The notes under the pieces are model-generated. The model saw only the letters and a program-made list of their open reading frames with translations. It did no database searches and had not been told where the DNA came from. 64,000 nucleotides of DNA from Bellilinea sp040754815 (lineage in GTDB: Bacteria > Chloroflexota > Anaerolineae > Anaerolineales > Anaerolineaceae): positions 310,001-374,000 of the forward strand of contig JBFMBX010000002.1 in assembly GCA_040754815.1 (NCBI GenBank). Reading direction: 5' to 3'. This document shows positions 17,078 through 25,876 of this stretch, piece by piece. A program made the position numbers and the translations under genes. Every line of letters starts with the position of its first letter. Position 1 is the first letter of the stretch.

Positions 17078-18799
17078 ATGACCACTTCTCTAGTTGATGC
17101 CGAATCCGTACTGGCCGTTGAAATTGGCAGCATTCACACCCGCGCACTGCTATTCGATGTTGTGGACGGGCAATACCGCTTTATTGGTGCCGGTCGCGCT
17201 CCGACCACTACCCATTCGCCTTTCTTTGATATTTCCGAGGGCATTCATCTGGCAATCTCCAACTTGCAGGAAATCACTGCCCGCATTCTGCTGGAAGAAT
17301 CCCGCCTCATCCTGCCATCCAAACCGGATGGCAGCGGTGTGGATCAGTTTGTTCTGACCTATACCGCCGGTCAGCCCTTGCGGGTGGTTGTGATGGGACT
17401 TTTGGAAGATGTATCACTGGAAAGCGCCCGTCGTTTGGCCAGTTCGGCCCACACATTGATCGTTGAAGCCATTGGGTTAAATGATCGCCGTCCTGCCGAA
17501 GTTCAAATTGATGCGCTGCTACGGGCAAAACCCGACTTGATCATTCTTTCCGGCGGAACCGATCAGGGTGCAACCCGCTCCATTGCAAAAAATGTAGATC
17601 TGCTGACTTTTGCATTACAAATCATGCCACGCGAAAAAAGGCCGGAAGTGATCTACGCCGGAAATCAGGCATTGAGTACACCGGTAAAGGATGTTTTGAG
17701 TGCCTATACCACTGTTCACATCGCCCCTAACTTACGGCCAGAGATTGACGTCGAAAACCTCGCACCCGCGCAGGAAATCCTTTCGCAGGCCGAATTTCAA
17801 ATCCGTTCCCGGCAGATCGGCGGTTTGCAATCTTACCGCTCCATCTGCGCGGTAGAACCACAATCGGCACCTTATGCCTTCGGCAGGATGATTCGCTTTC
17901 TCAGCCGCATCAATAATCCCAACAAAGGGGTGCTGGGTGTGGATTTAGGGGGAGGAAACCTCATCGTAGCAAATGCCTTTCAAGGCAATTTAAATCTGAG
18001 TGTTTTACCCATGGGAACCGGCACAGGCATGACCGATGCGCTTCGAACAATTCCACTCTCAGAAATTATCCGCTGGCTGCCGGTTCATATACCCGATAGA
18101 GTGGTGGAAGACTACCTGTGGCACAAAACCCTCCACCCTTCATTGCTGCCCACCACCACCGAAACGGCTGCCATCGAACAGGCCGCCATTCGCCAAATCC
18201 TGTGGAGTGGTCTCAGTCAGCACCGCAGCCGCTACCCCACCAGCCCCTTAATGTGCGAACCCATTTTGGCAGCCGGTATGCCCTTAACCCAATGGTCACC
18301 CCAAAACAGTTTGATGTTGCTGGTGGATGGTCTTCAACCGTATGGAATTACAACCTTTGTTCAGGACTCCCACGGCTTGACGGCTGCACTGGGCATCATT
18401 TCCACAAACAATTCCATATTGCCGGTTCAGGTCATCGAATCGAACGCTTATGTCAATCTAGGAACGGTCATCACCCCGCTCAGCAATGCCCGCTACGGTA
18501 CGAACATCCTTAAAGTGAAGGTGGAATACGAAACCGGCACTCAGGTTAGTCTGGATATCCGGCAAGGGACGGTAACACCGTTGCCCATCCAGAACGGTCA
18601 GATTGCCCGTGTCCATCTCCAGCCGATACGGCCAATTACCATTGACCCGCTGGGCAAAGATACAACCCGCTCTTTCAAAGTGATTGGGGGGGTATGCGGT
18701 GTCATCGTGGATACTCGCGGCCGGCCGCTTTCCTTGCCGGGCGATGCGGCCCGGAGGCGCGATATGCTGAAAAAATGGGCAGCCGGGTTCGGCGTATGA
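17078..18799 (+). CDS. MutL/GlmL-like ASKHA ATPase
   Basis: A 573-residue protein of the glutamate mutase L family (actin/Hsp70-like fold). The first phosphate motif reads VEIGSIHTRALLFD (14-27), followed by APTT, and the second is GVDLGGGN (287-294); GGTDQG at 159-164 matches the family. GlmL proteins are thought to be reactivating chaperones of B12-dependent glutamate mutase, but no mutS or mutE is here. Instead the gene is embedded among membrane proteins, which suggests that this branch powers or gates a membrane complex. That role is inference. Confidence 0.82.
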   Translation: MTTSLVDAESVLAVEIGSIHTRALLFDVVDGQYRFIGAGRAPTTTHSPFFDISEGIHLAISNLQEITARILLEESRLILPSKPDGSGVDQFVLTYTAGQPLRVVVMGLLEDVSLESARRLASSAHTLIVEAIGLNDRRPAEVQIDALLRAKPDLIILSGGTDQGATRSIAKNVDLLTFALQIMPREKRPEVIYAGNQALSTPVKDVLSAYTTVHIAPNLRPEIDVENLAPAQEILSQAEFQIRSRQIGGLQSYRSICAVEPQSAPYAFGRMIRFLSRINNPNKGVLGVDLGGGNLIVANAFQGNLNLSVLPMGTGTGMTDALRTIPLSEIIRWLPVHIPDRVVEDYLWHKTLHPSLLPTTTETAAIEQAAIRQILWSGLSQHRSRYPTSPLMCEPILAAGMPLTQWSPQNSLMLLVDGLQPYGITTFVQDSHGLTAALGIISTNNSILPVQVIESNAYVNLGTVITPLSNARYGTNILKVKVEYETGTQVSLDIRQGTVTPLPIQNGQIARVHLQPIRPITIDPLGKDTTRSFKVIGGVCGVIVDTRGRPLSLPGDAARRRDMLKKWAAGFGV

Positions 18800-18844
18800 T
18801 TATGGTACAGAAGTTGCACGCTACTGGTCGAGGTAACAGTTAAT

Positions 18845-19894
18845 ATGATTGCAACAGTAACCCACATTCTCCCACTGGCACACATCCGCCGCGCCCGCAT
18901 GTTACCGGGAAAAGGCCGCATTCTGGTACGGGTGGGGCAGGAAGTGAACGCAGCCTACGTGGTCGCCGAAGCCGACCTGCCCGGCAGTCATATTTTGGTG
19001 GATGTGCGCCGAATTCTGGGGCTGAGACGAGCAGAACAGGCTCACCGCCTGATTGACAGAAAAGTGGGTGAGCGGGTAGAAAAGGGCGATATTCTCGCTC
19101 AAACAGAAGGGCTGCTCCCCAAAGTCATCCGGGCCCCCGCCGATTGCACCATCGCCGCCATCCAGCGCGGTCAGATTCTGCTGGAAAAGCCGGGCGAACA
19201 TTACGAACTTAAAGCCGGTGTAAATGGAGTCATCACCGAAGTTCTGGCCGAAAGAGGCGTGGTCATCGAAGCCCACGGCGCATTGATTCAGGGCGTTTGG
19301 GGCAATAACCAGATCAACGGGGGAATGCTTCAATTTGCCGTCTCACAACCGGATGAAGAGGTGAACCGCGCCAATCTCGATATGAGTTTGCGCGGTTCGA
19401 TTGTGGTCGGCGGTTTTATCAACAGGCAGGATACGCTGGATGCCGCGGCAGAATTGCCTTTGCGCGGCATGATCGTTGGCAGTATTGCGGCATCCCTGAT
19501 CACCGCCGCTCAAAAATGCCCCGTGCCGATCATGGTTACCGAAGGGTTCGGTCAAATTCCCATCAACAAGGCGGCATTTCGCCTGCTCAAAACCCATGAA
19601 AAACGGGATGTTTCCATCAATACTACCTGGAATCCCGAATTTGGCGAACGTCCCGAAGTGGTGGTAACCCTCCCGTCTCAGGGACAAACCCCCATGGACG
19701 TGGTGGAGTTTACGGTTGGTCAAACGGTTCGTATCCTCAGCGCCCCCCATATTGGAGAAACCGGTACTCTCACCGCCATTCGACCCGGCCGGGTAACGCT
19801 GCCGGGCGGACTACGGGTTCAGGTGGCGGAAGTTCGTCTGGAAAATAGCCAGCTGATTTCATTACCTCTTACAAACCTGGATGTGCTAGAATAA
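18845..19894 (+). CDS. lipoyl-like barrel plus KOW-like protein of the cluster
   Basis: A 349-residue soluble protein. Residues about 20-165 contain beta-rich segments (KVGERVEKGDILA, RAPADCTIAAI) resembling a biotinyl/lipoyl-type sandwich hybrid, and the C-terminus (VGQTVRILSAPHIGETGTL) resembles a KOW motif. I do not recognise a named family. It is encoded between the MutL-like ATPase and the LPDTG protein in the same orientation, which points to a partner of the ATPase. Confidence 0.7.
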   Translation: MIATVTHILPLAHIRRARMLPGKGRILVRVGQEVNAAYVVAEADLPGSHILVDVRRILGLRRAEQAHRLIDRKVGERVEKGDILAQTEGLLPKVIRAPADCTIAAIQRGQILLEKPGEHYELKAGVNGVITEVLAERGVVIEAHGALIQGVWGNNQINGGMLQFAVSQPDEEVNRANLDMSLRGSIVVGGFINRQDTLDAAAELPLRGMIVGSIAASLITAAQKCPVPIMVTEGFGQIPINKAAFRLLKTHEKRDVSINTTWNPEFGERPEVVVTLPSQGQTPMDVVEFTVGQTVRILSAPHIGETGTLTAIRPGRVTLPGGLRVQVAEVRLENSQLISLPLTNLDVLE

Positions 19895-19912
19895 CTTTTA
19901 GGAGAAGCACCC

Positions 19913-20545
19913 ATGAGCATAGACAACAAAAATCCCGAAGAAAATCCCTTTGAAGATTTCAAATCAGATTTTGAGGAAGAACCTCAAATCGAAGAAGAGG
20001 TCGAACCCAAGAGCAATAAGACCTTTTGGGTGGTGGTTGGGGTAATTGCCAGTGTATTCGTTCTGGCAGTCGTGGTCATCATCATTTTTGTCATTGCCAA
20101 CCGCAATCGAGCCGGGGAATTCGTTGAACAGGCCGCCCAAATCAACGCCCAAAATACGGCCATCGCCCAGCAGGCCACCAATATCTTCATTCAGGAAGTC
20201 GGCCGGATGACTGAAAAAGCCGTCCTGCCCCCCACCTGGACGCCAACGGTCGTGGTGGTCATTGCCACCAGCACCCCCCAGCCCACCGCCACTTCAGGCG
20301 TTCTGGCAGAAGGTGATTCGGCGGCGCGGACGGCAACGGTTGCTGCTTTCCTCACCGCTGTGGCACAGGGCAGCCCCACCGTACCGCCAACCGTCGGAGC
20401 CGGCACAGTGGTACCCACTTCTACCGCTTTACCGGATACCGGCTTCATGGATGAAGTGGGCCTGCCCGGTATGTTTGGGGTGGCACTGGCATTGATTCTG
20501 GTGGTGCTGGTTGTGCGCCGCTTGCGCCTTTCAACCAACAGTTAG
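19913..20545 (+). CDS. membrane protein with LPDTG sorting-like signal
   Basis: A 210-residue protein. An acidic N-terminus precedes a membrane helix (about 38-62), then a coiled Ala/Gln region, a Thr/Pro linker and finally LPDTG (173-177), a hydrophobic helix (187-201) and an RRLR tail. The end matches a sortase substrate: cleavage would be between Thr and Gly. A sortase gene lies 23 kb away in this window. An internal first helix is unusual for sortase substrates. AGGAG precedes the ATG. It is the last gene of the membrane cluster. Confidence 0.75.
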   Translation: MSIDNKNPEENPFEDFKSDFEEEPQIEEEVEPKSNKTFWVVVGVIASVFVLAVVVIIIFVIANRNRAGEFVEQAAQINAQNTAIAQQATNIFIQEVGRMTEKAVLPPTWTPTVVVVIATSTPQPTATSGVLAEGDSAARTATVAAFLTAVAQGSPTVPPTVGAGTVVPTSTALPDTGFMDEVGLPGMFGVALALILVVLVVRRLRLSTNS

Positions 20546-20621
20546 ACCCCGCCGACCGAATTACTGAAAGCACTTTACCGTCTGTCAAAGGACATACGGG
20601 TGCTCTTGCTCCCCATAAATG

Positions 20622-20650
20622 CGATCCCCGGCTAAATTTGCCGGGGATCG
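20622..20650. terminator. strong hairpin between convergent genes
   Basis: CGATCCCCGGC and its exact complement form an 11-bp stem with a 7-nt loop between the convergent LPDTG and phosphohexomutase genes. Neither side has a long U tract, so it may act in both directions with modest strength. Confidence 0.65.
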
Positions 20651-20675
20651 TTCCATCCACAAGGTCGTTATTTTC

Positions 20676-22136
20676 TCATGCCACGCTGGCGGCGACTCCC
20701 TCGCCGTACTTGAGAAGTTCTTTGACCATTTCCATCGAACGCCCTTCGGCATATACTCTCAACACCGGCTCGGTTCCGGATGGGCGAATGAGCAGCCACG
20801 AGTCATCCGCTAGAATGTACTTCACCCCGTCACGGGTACTGACTTCAATCACTTTTTCACCGCCGATCTGAGCAGGTGCTTCATTTTGCAGCCGGGCGGT
20901 CATTTTATCCTTCGCTACGGGGTGTTTCAAGCGCAAGTCCCGCCGTTCGTAAAAGGCAGGCCCCACTTCGGCCAGCAAGTCTTCCACCAGATCCACCAGA
21001 CTGCCGCCCGATTCGGCCACCATTTCCACAATCAACAAACCCATCAGAATACCATCCCCTTCGGGAATATGGCCCTTAAAGGAAATGCCGCCGGATTCTT
21101 CGCCGCCAATCAGCACATCTTCTTTCAGCATATAATCGGCAATGTGGTTGAAGCCTACCGGTGTTTCATGGAGAGGCAAGCCGTACTGTTTGGCCAGCCG
21201 GTCAATCATCCGCGTGGTCGAAACGGTGCGCACAACCGAGCCGCGCCAGCCCCGTTTGCGAATCAGGTAACGCAAAGCGAGCGCCATGATTTTGTGGGGG
21301 TCAACAAAATTACCGCGCTCATCCATCGCCCCAATACGGTCGGCATCGCCATCCGTGGCCAGCCCAAAATTACCGGCGCCGGTGGAAATTGCCCCGGCCA
21401 GTGCCCCAAGGTAGCGGCTGATGGGTTCCGGGTGAACCCCGCCAAAACCGGGGTTCATTTCGCCGCGAATCTCATAAACTTCGCATCCTGTCCCCTGCAG
21501 AATTGAGCGAATCACCCCCCGCCCTGAGCCGTACATCGAATCCACCACAATCCGCTGGGGATTCTCCGCAATCAGGTCAAAATCAATCAAACGGCGCAGA
21601 TGATCGGCATAAGCCGGAATGGGATTGAAACGCTGAATCAACTTCATTTGACGCGCCTGTTCAAATTCCATCAGGTTTGGCCCGCGCGCCTGTGCTTCAT
21701 TATCGTTCAGGTAAACTTCCACCTTACGGCACTGTTCCGGAGATGCCGAGCCGCCAAAAGCCGCTTTCAGCTTGACACCGTTATAACGGGGAGCGTTATG
21801 GGAGGCAGTGATCATAATGCCGCCAATGGCATTCAAATGACGCACCGCATACGAAATCGCCGGTGTGGGTGCATCCGCCTGCGCCAGATGAACCGTAAAC
21901 CCATTGGCTGCCAGAACCCGCGCAGCTTCTGCCGCATAACGGTCAGAAAGGAAACGCGTATCAAAACCCACCACCATCACGCGCGGGTCGGGATTTAAAC
22001 CATTTCCTGCGCCGTTCAACCAGCCTTCGGTTGCCACCGCATCCGCAATGGCCTGAGTAACCAAACGCAGGTTATTGAAGGTAAAAGTATCCGAGATAAC
22101 CGCACGCCATCCGTCCGTGCCAAAGTGAATTGTCAT
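20676..22136 (-). CDS. phosphoglucomutase/phosphomannomutase
   Basis: A 486-residue alpha-D-phosphohexomutase. The N-terminal FGTDGWR motif, the phosphoserine loop TASHN, the metal loop TDGDADRIG and the sugar-binding GGEESGG are all intact, and a C-terminal phosphate-binding RPSGTEP is present. It interconverts hexose 1- and 6-phosphates for cell-envelope or glycogen precursors. Start ATG is well placed after AGGAG. Whether glucose or mannose is preferred cannot be decided. Confidence 0.93.
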   Translation of the reverse strand: MTIHFGTDGWRAVISDTFTFNNLRLVTQAIADAVATEGWLNGAGNGLNPDPRVMVVGFDTRFLSDRYAAEAARVLAANGFTVHLAQADAPTPAISYAVRHLNAIGGIMITASHNAPRYNGVKLKAAFGGSASPEQCRKVEVYLNDNEAQARGPNLMEFEQARQMKLIQRFNPIPAYADHLRRLIDFDLIAENPQRIVVDSMYGSGRGVIRSILQGTGCEVYEIRGEMNPGFGGVHPEPISRYLGALAGAISTGAGNFGLATDGDADRIGAMDERGNFVDPHKIMALALRYLIRKRGWRGSVVRTVSTTRMIDRLAKQYGLPLHETPVGFNHIADYMLKEDVLIGGEESGGISFKGHIPEGDGILMGLLIVEMVAESGGSLVDLVEDLLAEVGPAFYERRDLRLKHPVAKDKMTARLQNEAPAQIGGEKVIEVSTRDGVKYILADDSWLLIRPSGTEPVLRVYAEGRSMEMVKELLKYGEGVAASVA

Positions 22137-22197
22137 ACATTTCTCCTAAATTGGTTTTACAGGTCAATGCCCTGAATTTTACTCTTTCTAACGAAAT

Positions 22198-23400
22198 TTA
22201 CCAGGCCGGTGCCGGCGTTGCGGTTGCCAGCAGGGCCTGAACCACCCACCCCACCAGACCGCTTTCAGTCCGCACCTGAACCCAGATGGTGTTTCCCTGC
22301 CCTCTTACGGGTTCAGAAATGACCTGAACAAGGCTTCCATTGAGCAGGGAAGTTAAGGCCCTTCCATCCGGCTCTTCGCGCACAATGGCACCATCGCCCA
22401 ATGGAGCAAACACCCGCGCCCAAACTGCGGTTGGTTGCGGCGTAACGGTAACCGTAGGTGTGGCAGTGGGTGGAATGGTTGCCGTTGGAGTGCCGGTGGC
22501 CGGAAGCGGTGAAGGCACGGCTGTTGGGGTAAAAGTTATTTCAAGGGGGGGTGTCAGGGTAATCGTGGGAGTCGAGGTAGAAGCGGGCAAGGTCGCTACT
22601 ACCACCGGTCTGGCCGTCATCAATCCGGTGATCACCACCGCGGCAACCAGCCCGATTAAAAGGATCGAGGTGCCGAGCGTATAACCGAAGATATTGGCCG
22701 GTTTCAGCCCCATGATCAGCAAAACAATCGAGCCGACCAGCGCAGCCCACGCCAGATGCACCACGAAAACAATCATTCCATCCACCCATGAACCGGGCAG
22801 TCCGTAACCCAGCGAAAAGCCCGCCACCCCCAGCGGGAGCAGCAGTTCGTATGCTATCGCCACGCTGGCGACCAGCGGCTTTTGCCGCGGAGACCGCACC
22901 AGCATATAATTTGCCAGCCCCACCCCAATGGCCAGAACCAGAAAATTAGGAATGGAAAAGAGTGAAAAATTAAGCGGCAAGGTGAGTAAAAGGTTTGGTG
23001 AAGCGGCTCTGGCAAGTCCGCCAGCCAGCAAACATAAACCAAATATGAGCAAAAAGGCAACCACCAGACTGCCCAATGCTTTGAGGAAGAATCGGCCGGA
23101 GCCCACCACAACCGCCAGAGAAAGTCCTAAAACCGGCCCGAGAAAAGGTGCAAACAAAACCGCCAGCAGGTAAATTGCCGGCGAATCCATCCAGATGGCA
23201 ACACCCAGAATGACCCCCGCCAGAAAGGTGAACAGGAAAAACTCATAACCCGGCGTAACCTGATGTGCTAGTTGTTCCAGAAAAGCGGAGCGCTCATCGC
23301 CGCCGGGGGGAACCAGCGCGCGTTTTATCCGCCGCCGGCGGGCAGGCGGCAGGTTACTCTCATCTTCGGGTAACAATGGTTCGCTGCTTGGAATACTCAT
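22198..23400 (-). CDS. DUF389 membrane protein with C-terminal SH3 domain
   Basis: A 400-residue protein. A basic N-terminus is followed by about eight membrane helices of the DUF389 type (residues ~60-285), then a Thr/Pro linker and a bacterial SH3 domain (IVREEPDG, GLVGWV) at about 335-400, probably outside the cell and contacting the wall. An open frame continues upstream, but the ATG at 23400 overlaps the HAD stop as ATGA and is the likely start. DUF389 function is unknown. Confidence 0.82.
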   Translation of the reverse strand: MSIPSSEPLLPEDESNLPPARRRRIKRALVPPGGDERSAFLEQLAHQVTPGYEFFLFTFLAGVILGVAIWMDSPAIYLLAVLFAPFLGPVLGLSLAVVVGSGRFFLKALGSLVVAFLLIFGLCLLAGGLARAASPNLLLTLPLNFSLFSIPNFLVLAIGVGLANYMLVRSPRQKPLVASVAIAYELLLPLGVAGFSLGYGLPGSWVDGMIVFVVHLAWAALVGSIVLLIMGLKPANIFGYTLGTSILLIGLVAAVVITGLMTARPVVVATLPASTSTPTITLTPPLEITFTPTAVPSPLPATGTPTATIPPTATPTVTVTPQPTAVWARVFAPLGDGAIVREEPDGRALTSLLNGSLVQVISEPVRGQGNTIWVQVRTESGLVGWVVQALLATATPAPAW

Positions 23401-23867
23401 TCGCGTAAAGTGGCAATCAACCGCAAGGGTTTTTCCAACAGTTCCAGAGCACTTAAAATATCCGGCACAACGATATCGGCGGCCTGTAATGCCGCTGTTG
23501 AGACACCCTCCCGCGACATCACACAAATCCCCAGTCCGGCTTCGGCAAGCATGGCTGCATCGTTGCTGCCCTGCCCAATGGCAACTACCTGATGAGCACC
23601 CAAGGAACGCACAAAGGCCGCTTTCTGTTCTGCCTGATTGCCTCCTTCCAGGCGGCGGGCGGTGAGATTCAATTGCTGGTCAATCATTTGCTGCCTGCCG
23701 TGCGTATCGGCTGTAATCAAGTGAATCGTCAGCCGATCCTTCAAAGTGGAAAGGCTGCGTCCCACCCCGTCGATGAGACGACCATCCAGCGCCAGTGTTC
23801 CGTTCACATCACAAACCAAATGGTTGAGTTTTAACTCACCCCGACCGGGAATTATGATCTCAATCAT
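23397..23867 (-). CDS. small HAD-like hydrolase
   Basis: A 156-residue stand-alone HAD domain. DVNGT is motif I, TAD motif II, and GQGSNDAAML motif IV; the sequence resembles the isolated phosphorylation domain of P-type ATPases, though the nucleophile region lacks the usual DKTGT. It is probably a soluble phosphatase. A TATAAT -10 ends 6 nt before the ATG, so the mRNA is likely leaderless. Translationally coupled to the DUF389 gene. Confidence 0.8.
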   Translation of the reverse strand: MIEIIIPGRGELKLNHLVCDVNGTLALDGRLIDGVGRSLSTLKDRLTIHLITADTHGRQQMIDQQLNLTARRLEGGNQAEQKAAFVRSLGAHQVVAIGQGSNDAAMLAEAGLGICVMSREGVSTAALQAADIVVPDILSALELLEKPLRLIATLRE

Positions 23868-23873
23868 AAAACA

Positions 23874-23912
23874 ATTATAATACAGACCCGAAAATCCATT
23901 TCCGGGTAAAAT
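23874..23912. promoter_or_regulatory. divergent leaderless promoters
   Basis: Minus-strand TATAAT (23874-23879) ends 6 nt before the HAD start; plus-strand TAAAAT (23907-23912) ends 6 nt before the lipoprotein start at 23919. Both place the transcription start on the initiation codon. Confidence 0.6.
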
Positions 23913-23918
23913 TAGCCC

Positions 23919-24962
23919 ATGTTTCTAAAAAAGACCCTTCATTTTGTATTTCTCGCCGCCCTGTTAGTGGCTGGCATTATTCTCACCGCCTGTAACGCCA
24001 ACCCACCGAACCCTCAAACCCCTCTGCCTGCTCAAACCGAAGCCGTCACCGCCGCACCCCAAATTACGGCGGAACAACCTTCCCCCACCCCGCCCCCCGC
24101 GCAGGTCTGGCTGGTGGTGCCCGAAGGTGCCGAATCTATCGCCGAGCAGATCACACCCTGGCTGGAACAAAAAGCCGCCTCACAAAATCTGGTATTGGAA
24201 ATTCATCCGCCCGCCGATTTGAACAATCCACCCGCGAATTTGCGGCTGGCCATCTTCGCCGCGCCCGATGCACAAACTTCCAACTGGACTGACCGTTTTC
24301 CTGATGCCGGGCTGATTATCCTCAATGATGATTCCAGCGAAGCCTCTCAAAATGTGAGCGTGATTCGCTCAGCGCCCATTCAACAAGCCTTCATTGCCGG
24401 TTTCATCACCACGCTGGTGGCTCCCGATTTTCGCTCCGCGGCTCTCTTCAATCAGAACGATCCCCGCTTGAACCAGTTGCAGGATAGTTTTCAAAACGGT
24501 GGTCGTTACCTGTGCGGCCGGTGTACTCCCGTTTTTGCACCAATTGTGTTCTTCCCCCTGACCGGCACTTTCAACCCCGCCGGCGGTGCCCCGGGTTGGA
24601 TCACTTCCTTTGATGCGCTTCACCAAAACCGGCTGGAAACCCTCTTTCTCTCCGATCCCGTCTTACTTGACCCCCAATTTTTGGAAACCATCAGCGGTCA
24701 AAATGTGGCCTTTGTTACCACCCAAACCCCGCCGGAGGAATGGCGCAGCCAGTGGATTGCAACTCTGGAAATTGATCTGCTGAGTGCGCTGGAAAAGGCA
24801 TGGGAAAACTGGCAAAACGGCGGAGCAGGCGCTTCCTGGCAGGCAGGGGTGCGCATTGCGGATTACAATCCTGACCGCCTGACAGAAGGCAAACTCAACC
24901 TGACCCTGAAAACGCTCAAAGAACTGGAAGACGGCTGGATTTATCCCCTCAGCATCCCTTGA
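23919..24962 (+). CDS. lipoprotein, BMP-like substrate-binding fold (tentative)
   Basis: A 347-residue exported lipoprotein: basic start, hydrophobic helix and lipobox LTAC with C25. A Thr/Pro spacer precedes a two-lobe-like domain with an AFIAGF segment reminiscent of BMP-family binding proteins. No transporter genes adjoin it. Three Cys (CGRC) in the centre may form a disulfide. Its 3' end abuts the convergent sugar transferase. The fold assignment is weak. Confidence 0.65.
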   Translation: MFLKKTLHFVFLAALLVAGIILTACNANPPNPQTPLPAQTEAVTAAPQITAEQPSPTPPPAQVWLVVPEGAESIAEQITPWLEQKAASQNLVLEIHPPADLNNPPANLRLAIFAAPDAQTSNWTDRFPDAGLIILNDDSSEASQNVSVIRSAPIQQAFIAGFITTLVAPDFRSAALFNQNDPRLNQLQDSFQNGGRYLCGRCTPVFAPIVFFPLTGTFNPAGGAPGWITSFDALHQNRLETLFLSDPVLLDPQFLETISGQNVAFVTTQTPPEEWRSQWIATLEIDLLSALEKAWENWQNGGAGASWQAGVRIADYNPDRLTEGKLNLTLKTLKELEDGWIYPLSIP

Positions 24963-24965
24963 TAT

Positions 24966-25586
24966 TCAGCGGGATTCCCCTGAACTGCCCATGAACGGTT
25001 CGGCTGTTTCGGAACCGGGCGCGTTGATTCCCTCCCGGCGGAGCACTTTCCACAAAGTCAATGCCAAAATTTTGATATCCAGCCACAACGACCAGTGATC
25101 TACATACCATACATCCAGTCGGAATTTTTCTTCCCACGTTAATGCGTTGCGCCCGTTGATTTGCGCCCAGCCGGTGATGCCGGGCAGAACTTCATGGCGG
25201 CGCGCCTGTTCGGGAGTGTAACGCGGCAGGTATTCCACCAGCAAAGGGCGCGGCCCGACCAGACTCATCTCTCCCCGCAACACATTGAATAATTCTGGCA
25301 GTTCATCCAGACTGGTCGAGCGCAGGAAGCGTCCAAGCGGCGTCAACCGCTCTCCATCCGGCAGGGGATTGCCGTATCGATCCACGGCGTTGCGCATGGT
25401 GCGGAATTTGTAAAGTGTAAAAATCTTTCCACCCAACCCCGGGCGCGGCTGCCTGAAAAGCACCGGTCTGCCCTCTTTCAGGTAAATGATCAGGGCAATC
25501 ACGCCCATCAGCGGCAAAGCAACCGTCATCCCTAAAAGGGTTATAACGAGATCAAACAGCCGTTTTTCCAATGGTATACTCTTCAT
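24966..25586 (-). CDS. bacterial sugar transferase (initiating glycosyl-1-P transferase)
   Basis: A 206-residue WcaJ/EpsL-like enzyme. An N-terminal membrane helix (13-34), FRQPRPGLGGKIFTLYKFRTM, the SLDELPEL motif and GPRPLL all match the family; it transfers a sugar phosphate to undecaprenyl phosphate, the first step of exopolysaccharide or cell-wall glycan synthesis. Only 3 bp separate it from the convergent lipoprotein. The leader is about 8 nt, without a Shine-Dalgarno. Confidence 0.92.
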   Translation of the reverse strand: MKSIPLEKRLFDLVITLLGMTVALPLMGVIALIIYLKEGRPVLFRQPRPGLGGKIFTLYKFRTMRNAVDRYGNPLPDGERLTPLGRFLRSTSLDELPELFNVLRGEMSLVGPRPLLVEYLPRYTPEQARRHEVLPGITGWAQINGRNALTWEEKFRLDVWYVDHWSLWLDIKILALTLWKVLRREGINAPGSETAEPFMGSSGESR

Positions 25587-25598
25587 AGTGGAACAGAT

Positions 25599-25610
25599 GA
25601 ATTATAATTC
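25599..25610. promoter_or_regulatory. palindromic overlapping divergent -10 elements
   Basis: GAATTATAATTC is a perfect 12-bp palindrome that contains a TATAAT on each strand, for the sugar transferase (minus) and the trpS leader (plus). RNA polymerase cannot occupy both at once. Confidence 0.55.
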
Positions 25611-25614
25611 AGCC

Positions 25615-25876
25615 AATCCGCAGTATGGAGGTATTGGTTCAAACTGGCGATCCTCCGCTTTGAGGTTGCGCTCGAAGTAGCATCCAACCGAGGGTGGCTT
25701 CACACTTCCGCAAGTAGTACGCCCCCAAAAGCACCAAAACCATCCACCTAGCGGATATTTTGAAGCAGCGGTGAAGTGTTCACCGGTTTCGATGAAAATT
25801 CAAAACCGCCGGCTGGTCAGGCCGGAAAAAATCCAAAATCTGCTTTAAATCTCATTGAAGGAAGGCGGCTTAGTTT
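25615..25876 (+). ncRNA. structured trpS leader, candidate T-box
   Basis: A leader of about 260 nt separates the -10 from trpS. It contains AGGGTGGC (25691-25698) in the T-box context; a 7-nt bulge UGGCUUC sits where UGGNACC is expected, followed by a small hairpin (ACACTT/AAGTAGT) and a CCC that can pair GGG. The base after UGG is C, matching the G discriminator of tRNA-Trp. A CCTC/GAGG hairpin precedes it, and UGG triplets that could be specifiers occur at 25623-25650. CCACC at 25744-25748 could pair GGTGG as the alternative fold. Stem I is short and the ACC part deviates, so this is not certain. Confidence 0.6.
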
